Made by a program: the position numbers and the translations under genes. 16,710 bases of DNA from Haloferacaceae archaeon (GTDB lineage Archaea; Halobacteriota; Halobacteria; Halobacteriales; Haloferacaceae), in assembly GCA_003554115.1 (NCBI GenBank), contig PWFE01000137.1, forward strand, positions 1 through 16,710, written 5' to 3'. Positions 1-6,454 of the stretch are shown in pieces. Each line of letters starts with the position of its first letter. Position 1 is the stretch's first letter. The notes beneath the pieces are model-generated. The model was not told the DNA's origin. It saw only the letters and a program-made list of their open reading frames with translations, and searched no databases.

Positions 1-330
1 CGGTACCGAGTTCGGAGCCCGACCGTCGTCTTCCCAGTCCAACCGTGGCTGGATCAACAGCGGAATCTTCCGTTCGCCGTGTCCGTAGGCGTTCATCCGG
101 TACTCGTAGAGCTGGTCGACTGAATCGCTGGCACGCGGCTGTAGCCCGCTGTTCTGATGGGACAGTGAAACGGTCCACTGTTCGCCTTCTATCTCGACGT
201 CGACGTTCTTCGCACCGCCGTTGATCTCGTGTGAGTAGATCGACCGCAGCGCCCAGTACGGTTTGTCGCCGTGCTCGGCGTACAGCAGGTTCCCACGAAC
301 CTCGTGAGTTTGCGGTTCGACGACGGTCAT
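1..330 (-). CDS. DUF7845-like protein, partial (C-terminus outside window)
   Basis: The minus-strand frame is open from an ATG at 330-328 to the left edge, giving the first 110 residues. It begins MTVVEPQTHEVRGNLLYAEH and continues with a GHGERKIPLLIQPRLDW segment around residues 83-99. This pattern recalls a haloarchaeal family I know as DUF7845, found in proviruses and integrated elements and sometimes labelled primase-associated. That recognition is from memory. No catalytic motif is visible in the part present. The start overlaps the stop of the upstream HTH gene as ATGA, so translation is probably coupled and the gene is the third of a three-gene cassette reading away from tRNA-Trp. The function is unknown. 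I am confident that it is coding and only moderately sure of the family. Confidence 0.72.
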   Translation of the reverse strand, partial: MTVVEPQTHEVRGNLLYAEHGDKPYWALRSIYSHEINGGAKNVDVEIEGEQWTVSLSHQNSGLQPRASDSVDQLYEYRMNAYGHGERKIPLLIQPRLDWEDDGRAPNSVP

Positions 331-533
331 CGGCTACCCCGCTGAAACCGCTTTTCAGCTCGGTGCAGCAGGTTGCCGACCGTTCCGGGTGACCGGCCAG
401 TTTCGCGGGCATGCTCACGAACGCCAACGCCGTTCAGCCGGACCGCGACGTACGCCTTCCGTTCGGCCCCGGTGAGTACTGTGAGGTCGACGTCCGACTC
501 GGTGCCGAACTGCGACAACCGAGCCTGACTCAT
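327..533 (-). CDS. Small sigma-70 region-4-like helix-turn-helix protein
   Basis: This is a 68-residue protein. Residues 20-63 hold LTGAERKAYVAVRL followed by GVREHARETGRSPGTVGNLL, the shape of a sigma-70 region-4/LuxR-like helix-turn-helix (a recognition helix after a short turn, then a hydrophobic helix ending in HRAEKRF). It is probably a DNA-binding protein of a mobile element. Archaea do not use sigma factors, so a local regulatory role is more likely than promoter recognition by polymerase. The ATG at 533-531 was chosen because it forms an ATGA overlap with the stop of the upstream zinc-ribbon gene. The frame is open further upstream, but that part overlaps the zinc-ribbon gene. The stop overlaps the next start in the same way, which supports an operon. 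Confidence 0.72.
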   Translation of the reverse strand: MSQARLSQFGTESDVDLTVLTGAERKAYVAVRLNGVGVREHARETGRSPGTVGNLLHRAEKRFQRGSR

Positions 534-766
534 CGGGACCACCGCCGAGCAATCCCACCGTTTCGACCGGGTGAGTCGAGCGGGTCCGGCGTCGTCACGT
601 CGAGCCCGGCGGCACTCCCCGCCCGTATCCGGGCCATCGTATCGCACTCACTGCACCGATGAACGCGGTCATCACTGTCACCGTAGACCCGTCTGAAATC
701 TCTGGTTACGTGGGCGTCACAGTGAGTACACCGCGTTTCCGCAGAAAGCGACAGCCTCACCGCCAT
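530..766 (-). CDS. Small zinc-ribbon protein, DUF7563-like
   Basis: This is a 78-residue protein with two Cys pairs, C13-x2-C16 and C38-x2-C41, separated by a DFRRVYGDSDD segment, and the phrase IRAGSAAG after the second pair. That layout matches small haloarchaeal zinc-finger proteins which I recall as DUF7563 and which occur in proviruses and integrated elements. It probably binds one zinc ion and may bind DNA or protein; no activity is known. I chose the ATG at 766-764, which is preceded by a GGGGGTG stretch that could act as a ribosome binding site. A GTG at 790 would add eight residues (MASFRGCG). The C-terminal 25 residues are low in order and carry no motif. It is the first gene of the cassette and lies about 70 bases past tRNA-Trp. 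Confidence 0.75.
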   Translation of the reverse strand: MAVRLSLSAETRCTHCDAHVTRDFRRVYGDSDDRVHRCSECDTMARIRAGSAAGLDVTTPDPLDSPGRNGGIARRWSR

Positions 767-801
767 ACCGCACCCCCGAAATGAAGCCACCGCTGGGAAG
801 G

Positions 802-816
802 TTTACTTCGGGTAAA
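802..816. promoter_or_regulatory. Inverted repeat between tRNA-Trp and the element-like cassette
   Basis: TTTAC-TTCGG-GTAAA is a perfect 5+5 inverted repeat with a 5-base spacer. It lies 36-50 bases upstream of the ATG of the zinc-ribbon gene and 20 bases past the tRNA 3' end. It could be an operator for the cassette or a weak stem at the end of the tRNA transcript. Position alone cannot separate these. Confidence 0.35.
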
Positions 817-835
817 GAAACACTTAATTTCAGTA

Positions 836-1013
836 TGGGGACGGAGGGATTTGAACCCCCGATCGACTGATATCTCCGGTGTGCGCCTCGGAACTCCAGA
901 GGGTCGTCAACGCGGTCGATGATCAGTCGACCGCTCGGAATATCAGTCTGGAGTGTCGTCCCGGGCGCGTGGCCTCTGGAGTCAGTCGCCATGCCTGGCT
1001 TGGCCACGTCCCC
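836..1013 (-). tRNA. trnW: tRNA-Trp (CCA) with a ~104-base intron
   Basis: The 5' half runs from 1013 down to about 976 and the 3' half from about 871 down to 836. The acceptor stem GGGGACG pairs with CGTCCCC, followed by discriminator A at 836. The D arm is GCCA...TGGC. The anticodon stem ACTGA pairs with TCAGT, with loop C-T-CCA-G-A and anticodon CCA at 979-977. The T arm has loop TTCAAAT. The intron (about 975-872) sits after position 37, the usual archaeal site. No 3' CCA is encoded. In Haloferax volcanii the homologous intron is known to act as a box C/D RNA guiding 2'-O-methylation of C34 and U39. Here the intron contains TCTGGAGT, complementary to the anticodon loop, and GACTGATAT, complementary to the start of exon 2. 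The exact splice points are inferred from pairing and could shift by one base. Confidence 0.97.
872..975 (-). ncRNA. tRNA-Trp intron, probable box C/D methylation guide
   Basis: This is the intron inside tRNA-Trp. Two guide-like segments are visible. TCTGGAGT (minus strand, 900-893) is complementary to ACTCCAGA at 982-975, which covers the anticodon. GACTGATAT (948-940) is complementary to ATATCAGTC at 873-865, which spans the 3' splice site and position 39. This matches the known dual guide in Haloferax volcanii. Box C and D motifs look degenerate by eye (CTGA and TGATCAT-like), so their assignment is tentative. Confidence 0.8.
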
Positions 1014-1028
1014 TCGCCTCCTACTTGC

Positions 1029-1057
1029 GGTATCGATACTAAAGAGGTTTCGATACC
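1029..1057 (-). promoter_or_regulatory. tRNA-Trp core promoter within an inverted repeat
   Basis: On the minus strand an AT-rich box CTTTAGTA (1044-1037) lies 24-31 bases before the tRNA 5' end at 1013, with a purine-rich CGAAACCT just upstream as a possible BRE. This is the expected archaeal promoter spacing. The box is flanked by 7-base arms GGTATCG (1029-1035) and CGATACC (1051-1057) that are exact inverted repeats. Confidence 0.6.
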
Positions 1058-1070
1058 ACCCGCCCTCAGC

Positions 1071-1292
1071 CTACGCTTCTTTCTCGCTCCACTCACAGTC
1101 TTGGCATTTATACCCGGTCACAAATGCCGTCACGCTCGGCATGTAGCCCACACTGATGACGTTGCCCCCGCATTCGGGGCACGCGCGGTCTGCATCCTCA
1201 ATCTCGGTTGCTTCCATCGGTCGGTCGCCCTCGATCAGCTCCGCAAGCGTCTCCGAGGTCACCATACGGCCTTCAACGACACGGTTGGTCAT
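1071..1292 (-). CDS. DUF5795 family zinc-ribbon protein
   Basis: This is a 73-residue acidic protein beginning MTNRVVEGRMVTSETLAEL. It has two Cys pairs, C38-x2-C41 and C63-x2-C66, around a conserved-looking SVGYMPSVTAFVTGYKC core, so it should fold as a small zinc ribbon. I recognise it as DUF5795, a family found across haloarchaea with no known function. The ATG at 1292 was chosen because it starts the family-like sequence. The frame is open further upstream to 1349, but that stretch does not resemble the family. It follows the DUF5794 gene on the same strand after 144 bases, and the two families probably belong together. The zinc ribbon suggests a nucleic-acid or protein partner, which is inference only. 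Confidence 0.88.
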   Translation of the reverse strand: MTNRVVEGRMVTSETLAELIEGDRPMEATEIEDADRACPECGGNVISVGYMPSVTAFVTGYKCQDCEWSEKEA

Positions 1293-1345
1293 ACATCGCG
1301 TTGTACGACCAACACCTAAGAAGTTCCGTCCTTCAGTTCCGACAG

Positions 1346-1489
1346 TCACGCGTCGACGTCGGATTCGATGTCGACTGTCGACCCGATGTCGACACGGCCA
1401 CTCTCGGATTCGGTCACCGTGACGCCTGCAGACTGCTCACAACCACGGAGCCCGTGAATCGTCTTCGCTCGGATAGCCGTAGCCCACAT
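1346..1489 (-). other. Candidate 47-residue frame overlapping the end of DUF5794
   Basis: An ATG at 1489-1487 opens a frame, different from DUF5794, that reads past the DUF5794 stop and ends with TGA at 1346. Its second half, GVTVTESESGRVDIGSTVDI and onward, looks like ordinary acidic haloarchaeal protein. The first half is Arg-rich and overlaps the end of DUF5794. It might be a small gene, a frameshifted longer C-terminus for DUF5794 in a relative, or chance. I see no ribosome binding site that decides it. Confidence 0.2.
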
Positions 1490-2414
1490 CACCACGGTCT
1501 ATCGAGACTGATTCGGGATCCGACGCGGTCTCACGGTTGTCTGCTGTTGATTCGCGGCGCTTGCCGATGGGATTCGGGGCCACTGACTCTGGAGAGTCAT
1601 AATCGGCGCTTGAGTGGCTCGTCGAGCCGAGAGAGCCGTCGTATCCGTCAGGGCCGCCAGCCGCCTGACCAGCCGCCATCGAGCCCGCATCAGGGTCGTA
1701 GGCCAACAGTGCGGCGACAACCAACACGGCCAGTGCGATGGGGGCTTCGGTTTCGAGAACGCCCAAAATGGGCAACGCGAGCACGCCGAGGGCGACCGAA
1801 CTCCCGAAGCGGAACCGGTCGATGTCGACGTTGCCCCGGAGCTGCGGGGCGGTCAGCGCGATGACCAGTGCGAACGCGACACCGATTCCGGCCGTCGCGG
1901 CCGCACGCCCAATGAGTTCAGGGTCGACCAGCAGTTCGAAGACGAAGCCGTTGGGCTGGATGCTGGCGATTAGCCCCAGTGCGATGATCACCGCCGGCGA
2001 GGGCAACAACTCGCCGATTTTCGAGCTGGCGGTTTTGGCAGCAATAGCCAGAATTACCACTCCAGCGAATCGCTCGAAGATGACCATGTTGAGCACGCTC
2101 TCGATGGTCAGCGCGAAGACGGCCTGCAGGGCAGCCAGTGGGATGATCACCGCGCCGATCAGCAGGATGGAACCGACCATCGCCCGCGGGCTGTCATCCA
2201 TCTCCGCGAGGATAACTGCCAGCGTGGCCGATCCACCGAAGATGAGCAGCCCGGTTTCAAGCATGCCAACCGTCGTGTTCAACGTCCCCGCCAGCAACAG
2301 CGCAACGAAGATGCCGTCGATCAACGGCAGTGCCATCACCGTCGCCAGAAGGCGGGTCGCCCCACCGACGCGCCGCTCTAAGGTCAGAGCGACCGGGTGT
2401 TCAGAGACACTCAT
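1437..2414 (-). CDS. DUF5794 family multi-pass membrane protein
   Basis: This is a 325-residue protein. Residues about 20-240 are strongly hydrophobic, with roughly seven or eight membrane segments (near 22-45, 50-70, 80-100, 108-127, 138-155, 165-190, 205-240). Residues 240-325 form a hydrophilic tail rich in Ser, Asp and Gly that probably lies in the cytoplasm. The start MSVSEHPVALTLERRVGGATRLLATVMALPLIDGIF fits the haloarchaeal DUF5794 family as I know it; no function has been assigned. No transporter signature or catalytic motif is visible. The start at 2414 is the first ATG giving the family-like N-terminus. The gene is followed by DUF5795 on the same strand, and the pairing supports a shared role. 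A short frame, 2421-2540, ends six bases upstream of this start. Confidence 0.87.
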   Translation of the reverse strand: MSVSEHPVALTLERRVGGATRLLATVMALPLIDGIFVALLLAGTLNTTVGMLETGLLIFGGSATLAVILAEMDDSPRAMVGSILLIGAVIIPLAALQAVFALTIESVLNMVIFERFAGVVILAIAAKTASSKIGELLPSPAVIIALGLIASIQPNGFVFELLVDPELIGRAAATAGIGVAFALVIALTAPQLRGNVDIDRFRFGSSVALGVLALPILGVLETEAPIALAVLVVAALLAYDPDAGSMAAGQAAGGPDGYDGSLGSTSHSSADYDSPESVAPNPIGKRRESTADNRETASDPESVSIDRGDVGYGYPSEDDSRAPWL

Positions 2415-2420
2415 GCCGAC

Positions 2421-2540
2421 TTAGTGGCCGTCACCATCGGCCAAACGGTGGGATGGTGGTAACCGGTCGACAGCGCGGTCGACCGCAAGCAGATTACTGC
2501 CACCAAACAAGGCTCCCAGTGTGGATACTGCCTTCCCCAT
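2421..2540 (-). other. Candidate 39-residue small protein upstream of DUF5794
   Basis: The minus-strand frame starts at an ATG (2540-2538), MGKAVSTLGALFGGSNLLAV, and ends with TAA at 2421, six bases before the DUF5794 start. The amphipathic N-terminus and AVDRAVDRLP middle read like protein, and the spacing would suit an operon. There is no clear TATA box or ribosome binding site, codon choice is not distinctive, and I recognise no family. Confidence 0.25.
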
Positions 2541-2658
2541 CGATGTAAAGCGAATGCCGGAGCACTGCTGGGCGATGCCGGCCGTACGCGATGCGGGAGT
2601 GTACTGGGAGTACATGAATGACGGTAGTCGGTCGACTTGCTTAAACATTGTGTGAGAA

Positions 2659-2702
2659 TACAGAACACGGCTACTTGAACCACAGATATCTGTACAGAAC
2701 AC
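2659..2702. repeat. Palindrome and 10-base direct repeats upstream of guaB
   Basis: ACAGATATCTGT (2682-2693) is a perfect 12-base palindrome. TACAGAACAC occurs at 2659-2668 and again at 2693-2702, with starts 34 bases apart, the second copy overlapping the palindrome by one base. The cluster is in AT-rich sequence about 210-260 bases upstream of guaB and may be a regulator binding region. Confidence 0.45.
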
Positions 2703-2914
2703 TAATGGAAATGCACAAAAGTAGACGATACTGTCTGTTTTGGCGTCTTATCTAAACGAATGAATCCCAACCACCCGTCAAAAGTCTAATTCATAACGGT
2801 TGTAAACGGAGGCCTGTGTTCAGATGAGTGTATAGCCCTGTCGACCATCTGTGTCATATCACCATGAGCATGCAGACTCGCAACGTTTTTGGCTGGCCCG
2901 CGAAGACGGTTTAT

Positions 2915-4405
2915 ATGGCGAACCAGAGTCCAGAGGGTTCTTTCTCTCAGAAACTGCAGGTACCGGAGGCGTTGACGTTCGACGATGTGTTGCTCCGTCC
3001 GATGGAGAGCCGTATCGAGCCAGACGACGCCGATCTTTCGACCCGTGTCTCGAAAAACGTCGAGCTCACAATCCCGATTCTCTCGGCGGCGATGGACACC
3101 GTCACCGAAAGCGACACCGCGATTGGGATGGCTCGCGAGGGCGGGATGGGTGTTCTTCATCGGAACATGGATATCGAAGACACCGTCGACGAGGTCAAGC
3201 GCGTCAAGCGCGCTGACGAACTGATGATCCGCCGTGACAACGTTGTCACAGCCAGCCCACAGCAGACGATCAGTGAAGTCGACCAGATGATGAGCCGCGA
3301 GGGTGTCTCGGGCGCACCGGTTGTCGACGACGATGACACCGTTCTCGGTATTATCTCGGGAACAGACATCCGTCCGTTCCTCGAAGTCGGCGAAACCGAT
3401 ACCGTCGACAAAGCGATGACTGACGAAGTGATCACGACACACAAAGGCGTCGAGGCCCGCGACGCACTGGAGTTGATGTACGACTACAAAATCGAGCGGG
3501 TCCCCATTGTCGACGACGACAACCAGCTCGTCGGACTCATCACGATGCAGGGCGTCCTCCAGCGGCGCGAACACCAAGAGGCTGCCCGGGACGACGACGG
3601 ACGCCTCGTCTGTGGCGTTGCAGTTGGTCCGTTCGAAACAGATCGCGCCGAGGCGGCCGACGAGGCCGGTGCAGACGTCCTGTTTATCGACTGTGCGCAC
3701 GCACACAATCTCAACGTCATCGAGTCGGCCCGCAAAATCAAGGACCTCGTCAACGCTGACGTTGTCGTCGGTAACGTCGGTACCCGCGAGGCCGCCCAAG
3801 AGGTCGTTGATTTCGCCGACGGGATCAAAGTCGGAATCGGTCCTGGTTCGATCTGTACGACGCGCGTCGTCACTGGCGCGGGAATGCCACAGATCACTGC
3901 GATTGCAGAGGTCGCCGACATCGCCGCACCCGAGGGTGTCCCCGTGATCGCCGACGGCGGGATTCGATACTCGGGCGATGCGATCAAGGCCGTTGCCGCC
4001 GGCGCGGACGCCATCATGCTGGGGTCGTACTTCGCCGGTACTGAGGAAGCGCCGGGTCGCATCATCACGATGAACGGCAAAAAGTACAAACAGTACCGCG
4101 GGATGGGTAGCGTCGGCGCGATGAAATCCGGCGGCGGTGACCGATATCTGAAGGACGCTGATGAGGACGAAGAGTTCGTTCCCGAGGGCGTCGAAGCCGC
4201 AACCCCATATAAAGGAACGCTTGCCTCTGAGCTTCACCAACTGGTCGGCGGCATGCAGTCGGGAATGGGATACGTCGGCTCGGAAACACTCAGCGGGTTC
4301 AAAACACGAGCCGAATTCGTCCGTATCTCGTCTGCAGGCCAGACAGAAGGCCACCCTCACGACGTGATGATCACCGACGAAGCACCGAACTACAGTCCGG
4401 AGTAG
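2915..4405 (+). CDS. guaB: Inosine-5'-monophosphate dehydrogenase
   Basis: GuaB oxidises IMP to XMP with NAD+, the first committed step to GMP, in the cytoplasm. The 496-residue protein has the expected order: an N-terminal barrel segment (PEALTFDDVLLRP near residues 15-27, SAAMDTVTE near 52-60), a CBS-pair insert at about residues 100-210 (two repeats, ending LVGLITMQG), then the rest of the barrel. The active-site loop GPGSICTTRVVTGAG places the catalytic cysteine at C314. VIADGGIRYSGD and AIMLGSYFAGTEEAPG form the phosphate-binding region, and the flap carries KYKQYRGMGSVGAM. The length is normal for the family. The ATG at 2915 gives the usual archaeal start (MANQSPEGSFSQKL); in-frame ATGs at 2828, 2864 and 2870 would add sequence unlike the family. 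It stands alone, with no purine genes next to it. Confidence 0.98.
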   Translation: MANQSPEGSFSQKLQVPEALTFDDVLLRPMESRIEPDDADLSTRVSKNVELTIPILSAAMDTVTESDTAIGMAREGGMGVLHRNMDIEDTVDEVKRVKRADELMIRRDNVVTASPQQTISEVDQMMSREGVSGAPVVDDDDTVLGIISGTDIRPFLEVGETDTVDKAMTDEVITTHKGVEARDALELMYDYKIERVPIVDDDNQLVGLITMQGVLQRREHQEAARDDDGRLVCGVAVGPFETDRAEAADEAGADVLFIDCAHAHNLNVIESARKIKDLVNADVVVGNVGTREAAQEVVDFADGIKVGIGPGSICTTRVVTGAGMPQITAIAEVADIAAPEGVPVIADGGIRYSGDAIKAVAAGADAIMLGSYFAGTEEAPGRIITMNGKKYKQYRGMGSVGAMKSGGGDRYLKDADEDEEFVPEGVEAATPYKGTLASELHQLVGGMQSGMGYVGSETLSGFKTRAEFVRISSAGQTEGHPHDVMITDEAPNYSPE

Positions 4406-4621
4406 ACCTCAACTGCTGTCAGCTGCTTGTCCCGTGTGTTCCGCAAACAGAATACTTATAATCAATTATTGGTTGGTAATATATAGCACAGCACTCTCTA
4501 CATATATGCTACCTACACATCACCTGTCCTCCAAATCGCCCACCGTGAGAATCAAAGGGGTATTTTCATATGTCCCCGCATACCACAACCACAGTGTGAC
4601 CGCTGAGGGACCTAGCGAGCC

Positions 4622-5245
4622 ATGAACGACGATCGCCCACTCATCCTCGTCGTCGAGGACGAATCAGACTTAGCAGACCTGTATGCCACGTGGCTAAAAT
4701 CCGACTACCGCGTACGGACAGCTTACGGTGGCGAAGAGGCATTGGAAAAACTCGATGATGAGATCTCCGTGATGCTGTTGGATCGCCGGATGCCGGGGCT
4801 TTCCGGCGACGAGGTGCTGGATGCGGCCCGCGAGAAGGGTATCGATTGCCCGGTTTCGATGGTGACCGCCGTCGAGCCCGATTTCGATATCATCGAGATG
4901 GGCTTCGATACGTATCTTGTCAAACCAGTTACCCGAGATACGCTCAAAGAGACGGTCGAAGAGCTCCTTTCGAGAAGCTCATACGACAAAGGCATCCAAG
5001 AGCTCTACTCGCTGGCCTCGAAAAAGGCACTACTGGAGTCTGAAAAAGGCCGGTCGTCGCTCGAAGACAACGAAGAGTATCAAGAACTCACCGAACGGCT
5101 CGACGAACTCCGTGCCGAACTCGACGAAACGCTCGGTTCCTTCGATGACCACGACGAGTTCGTCGGCTTTTACGAAGCATTTGATACTCCGGACGAGGAC
5201 CAAGAGTTCGACCTCGAATCCGACGACGAATCGTTCGAATTCTGA
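4622..5245 (+). CDS. HalX-domain response regulator
   Basis: This is a 207-residue protein. Residues 7-105 form a receiver domain: acidic pocket E12-D13, phosphoacceptor D54 in LLDRRMPGLSG, switch residue T82 and conserved K101 in LVKP. Residues about 110-185 match the HalX domain, a haloarchaeal helical, partly coiled-coil output module (SYDKGIQELYSLASKKALLE, then YQELTERLDELRAELDETL). The last 25 residues are highly acidic. It has no DNA-binding domain that I can see, so it probably acts through protein contacts. The partner histidine kinase is not in the window, so this is an orphan regulator. The ATG follows a purine-rich CTGAGGGACC stretch. An AT-rich tract covers 4450-4508, and GTATTTTCATATG at 4560-4572 could be the TATA region. 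Confidence 0.92.
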   Translation: MNDDRPLILVVEDESDLADLYATWLKSDYRVRTAYGGEEALEKLDDEISVMLLDRRMPGLSGDEVLDAAREKGIDCPVSMVTAVEPDFDIIEMGFDTYLVKPVTRDTLKETVEELLSRSSYDKGIQELYSLASKKALLESEKGRSSLEDNEEYQELTERLDELRAELDETLGSFDDHDEFVGFYEAFDTPDEDQEFDLESDDESFEF

Positions 5246-5283
5246 GTCAGCCATCGCGTCGACGGCAACTGAACGTCCCTCGG

Positions 5284-5288
5284 TTTTT
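5284..5288 (+). terminator. Oligo-T stop signal after the response regulator
   Basis: A TTTTT run after the GC-containing GTCCCTCGG lies 39 bases past the response regulator stop, within the 63-base gap before the convergent aminotransferase gene. Archaeal termination usually occurs on short T tracts, so this is the likely end of the transcript. Confidence 0.4.
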
Positions 5289-5308
5289 CTACTGGCAGAA
5301 TCCAGAGC

Positions 5309-6454
5309 CTACTGGTTTTCGTAAAACGTCTCGATCCGATCCATCGCTGTTTTAAGCTCACGCATTCCGGTCGCATACGAGACACGCAGATGGCCCGCAC
5401 CACGCTCGCCGAAGACGCGGCCAGGCACAACAGCAACGCCCTGTTCTTTCAGCAGTGACTCGGCAAACGCTTCGTCGTCGCCGCCACACTCGGGAAACGC
5501 ATAAAACGCTCCACGCGCGGTAAAGCAGTCCATTCCCATCTCCTCGAAACGCGAGAGGACGAACCGCCGTCGACGGTTGTAGGCGGTCGTCATCTCCTCG
5601 ACAGCATCCGCACAGCTCCGCAGGGCTTCAACGGCTGCATACTGTGCGGTCGTCGGAGCCGATAGCATTGTGTACTGATGAACTCGGTTAAGCGAGTCGA
5701 CGGCGTCGGCCGGCCCCAAGGCATAGCCAAGCCGCAGCCCTGTCATCGCGTAGGCTTTCGAAAAGCCGTTGATGACAATCGTCCGTTCGCGCATGCCTGG
5801 CATGGTCGCAATCGATGTGTGTTTGCCCTCATAGGTGAGCGCCGCATAGATCTCGTCGGCGATCACACTGACGTCGTGGTCGACACAGAAATCGGCGACA
5901 GCCCGGACTTCCGACTCTGTCATCACTGCACCGGTTGGGTTGTTCGGATAACACAACACCAACACATCGGCCTCCTCGGCACCCGCTGCGGCCAGAGCCT
6001 CAGGCGTCAACACGAAATCGTTGGCCGCACTCGTCGGCACTCGAAGCGGCTCGCCGCCGGCAAACTGGATGCCGGGCTCATAGGAGATGTAGTTCGGCTC
6101 ATGCAGTGCGACCGAATCTCCCGGCGAGACGAACGTTCTGAGCGCGAGGTCGACAGCTTCGCTTGCACCAGTTGTGACGAGAATCTCTGTATTAGGGTCA
6201 TACGCTTGGTCCCATCGCCGGCAGTAGTCGGCGATTAACCGCCGTAGGTCGGCCATACCACGGTTCGAGGTGTAGGAGGTTTTGCCCTGCTCTAAAGAGT
6301 GGATCGCGGCCGTTCGAGCAGCCCACGGGGCCGAAAAGTCAGGTTCGCCGACACCCAATGAGATCACGTCATCACGCTCTTCGGCCAGCTCGAAGAACTT
6401 TCGAATCCCGGATTCGGGAACGCCTGCGACCCGGTCGTTGGCTTGGAGCGTCAT
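5309..6454 (-). CDS. PLP-dependent aminotransferase, class I/II (aspartate-type)
   Basis: This 381-residue enzyme transfers an amino group between an amino acid and a 2-oxo acid using pyridoxal phosphate. Visible marks are SLGVGEPDF (32-40) near the N-terminus, the YPNNPTG motif (169-175), the cofactor-binding Asp in VIADEIY (D200), the Schiff-base lysine K233 in NGFSKAYAMTGLRLGY, and the substrate carboxylate Arg in GHLRVSYA near the C-terminus. The fold-type I pattern and length are typical of aspartate/alanine/aromatic aminotransferases; the exact substrate cannot be read from the sequence. The ATG at 6454 overlaps the stop of the upstream Lrp-family gene as ATGA, so the two are translated together. 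In Halobacterium salinarum an Lrp-family protein (LrpA1) is reported to regulate an aspartate aminotransferase gene (aspB3), a plausible parallel that I cannot confirm here. Confidence 0.95.
   Translation of the reverse strand: MTLQANDRVAGVPESGIRKFFELAEERDDVISLGVGEPDFSAPWAARTAAIHSLEQGKTSYTSNRGMADLRRLIADYCRRWDQAYDPNTEILVTTGASEAVDLALRTFVSPGDSVALHEPNYISYEPGIQFAGGEPLRVPTSAANDFVLTPEALAAAGAEEADVLVLCYPNNPTGAVMTESEVRAVADFCVDHDVSVIADEIYAALTYEGKHTSIATMPGMRERTIVINGFSKAYAMTGLRLGYALGPADAVDSLNRVHQYTMLSAPTTAQYAAVEALRSCADAVEEMTTAYNRRRRFVLSRFEEMGMDCFTARGAFYAFPECGGDDEAFAESLLKEQGVAVVPGRVFGERGAGHLRVSYATGMRELKTAMDRIETFYENQ

Larger units (their letters stand above)
2415..2914. other. 500-base intergenic region upstream of DUF5794 and guaB
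   Basis: This stretch separates two divergent genes, so it must hold two promoters. The half nearer guaB (about 2640-2800) is AT-rich and contains the repeat cluster at 2659-2702. A TTTTT run at 2886-2890, 25-29 bases before the guaB ATG, could be the guaB TATA box for a leaderless transcript. A 39-residue frame at 2421-2540 (minus) is the only coding candidate. I see no RNA gene. Confidence 0.6.

Noticed and set aside
2828..2914. Longer N-terminus for GuaB from upstream ATGs
   Set aside because: The added residues do not match the family, whose archaeal members start close to the FDDVLLRP motif as from 2915.
2786..4360. A 524-residue minus-strand open frame opposite guaB
   Set aside because: It is the mirror of a clear GuaB gene in GC-rich DNA, with His/Arg/Cys-rich translation and no family resemblance.
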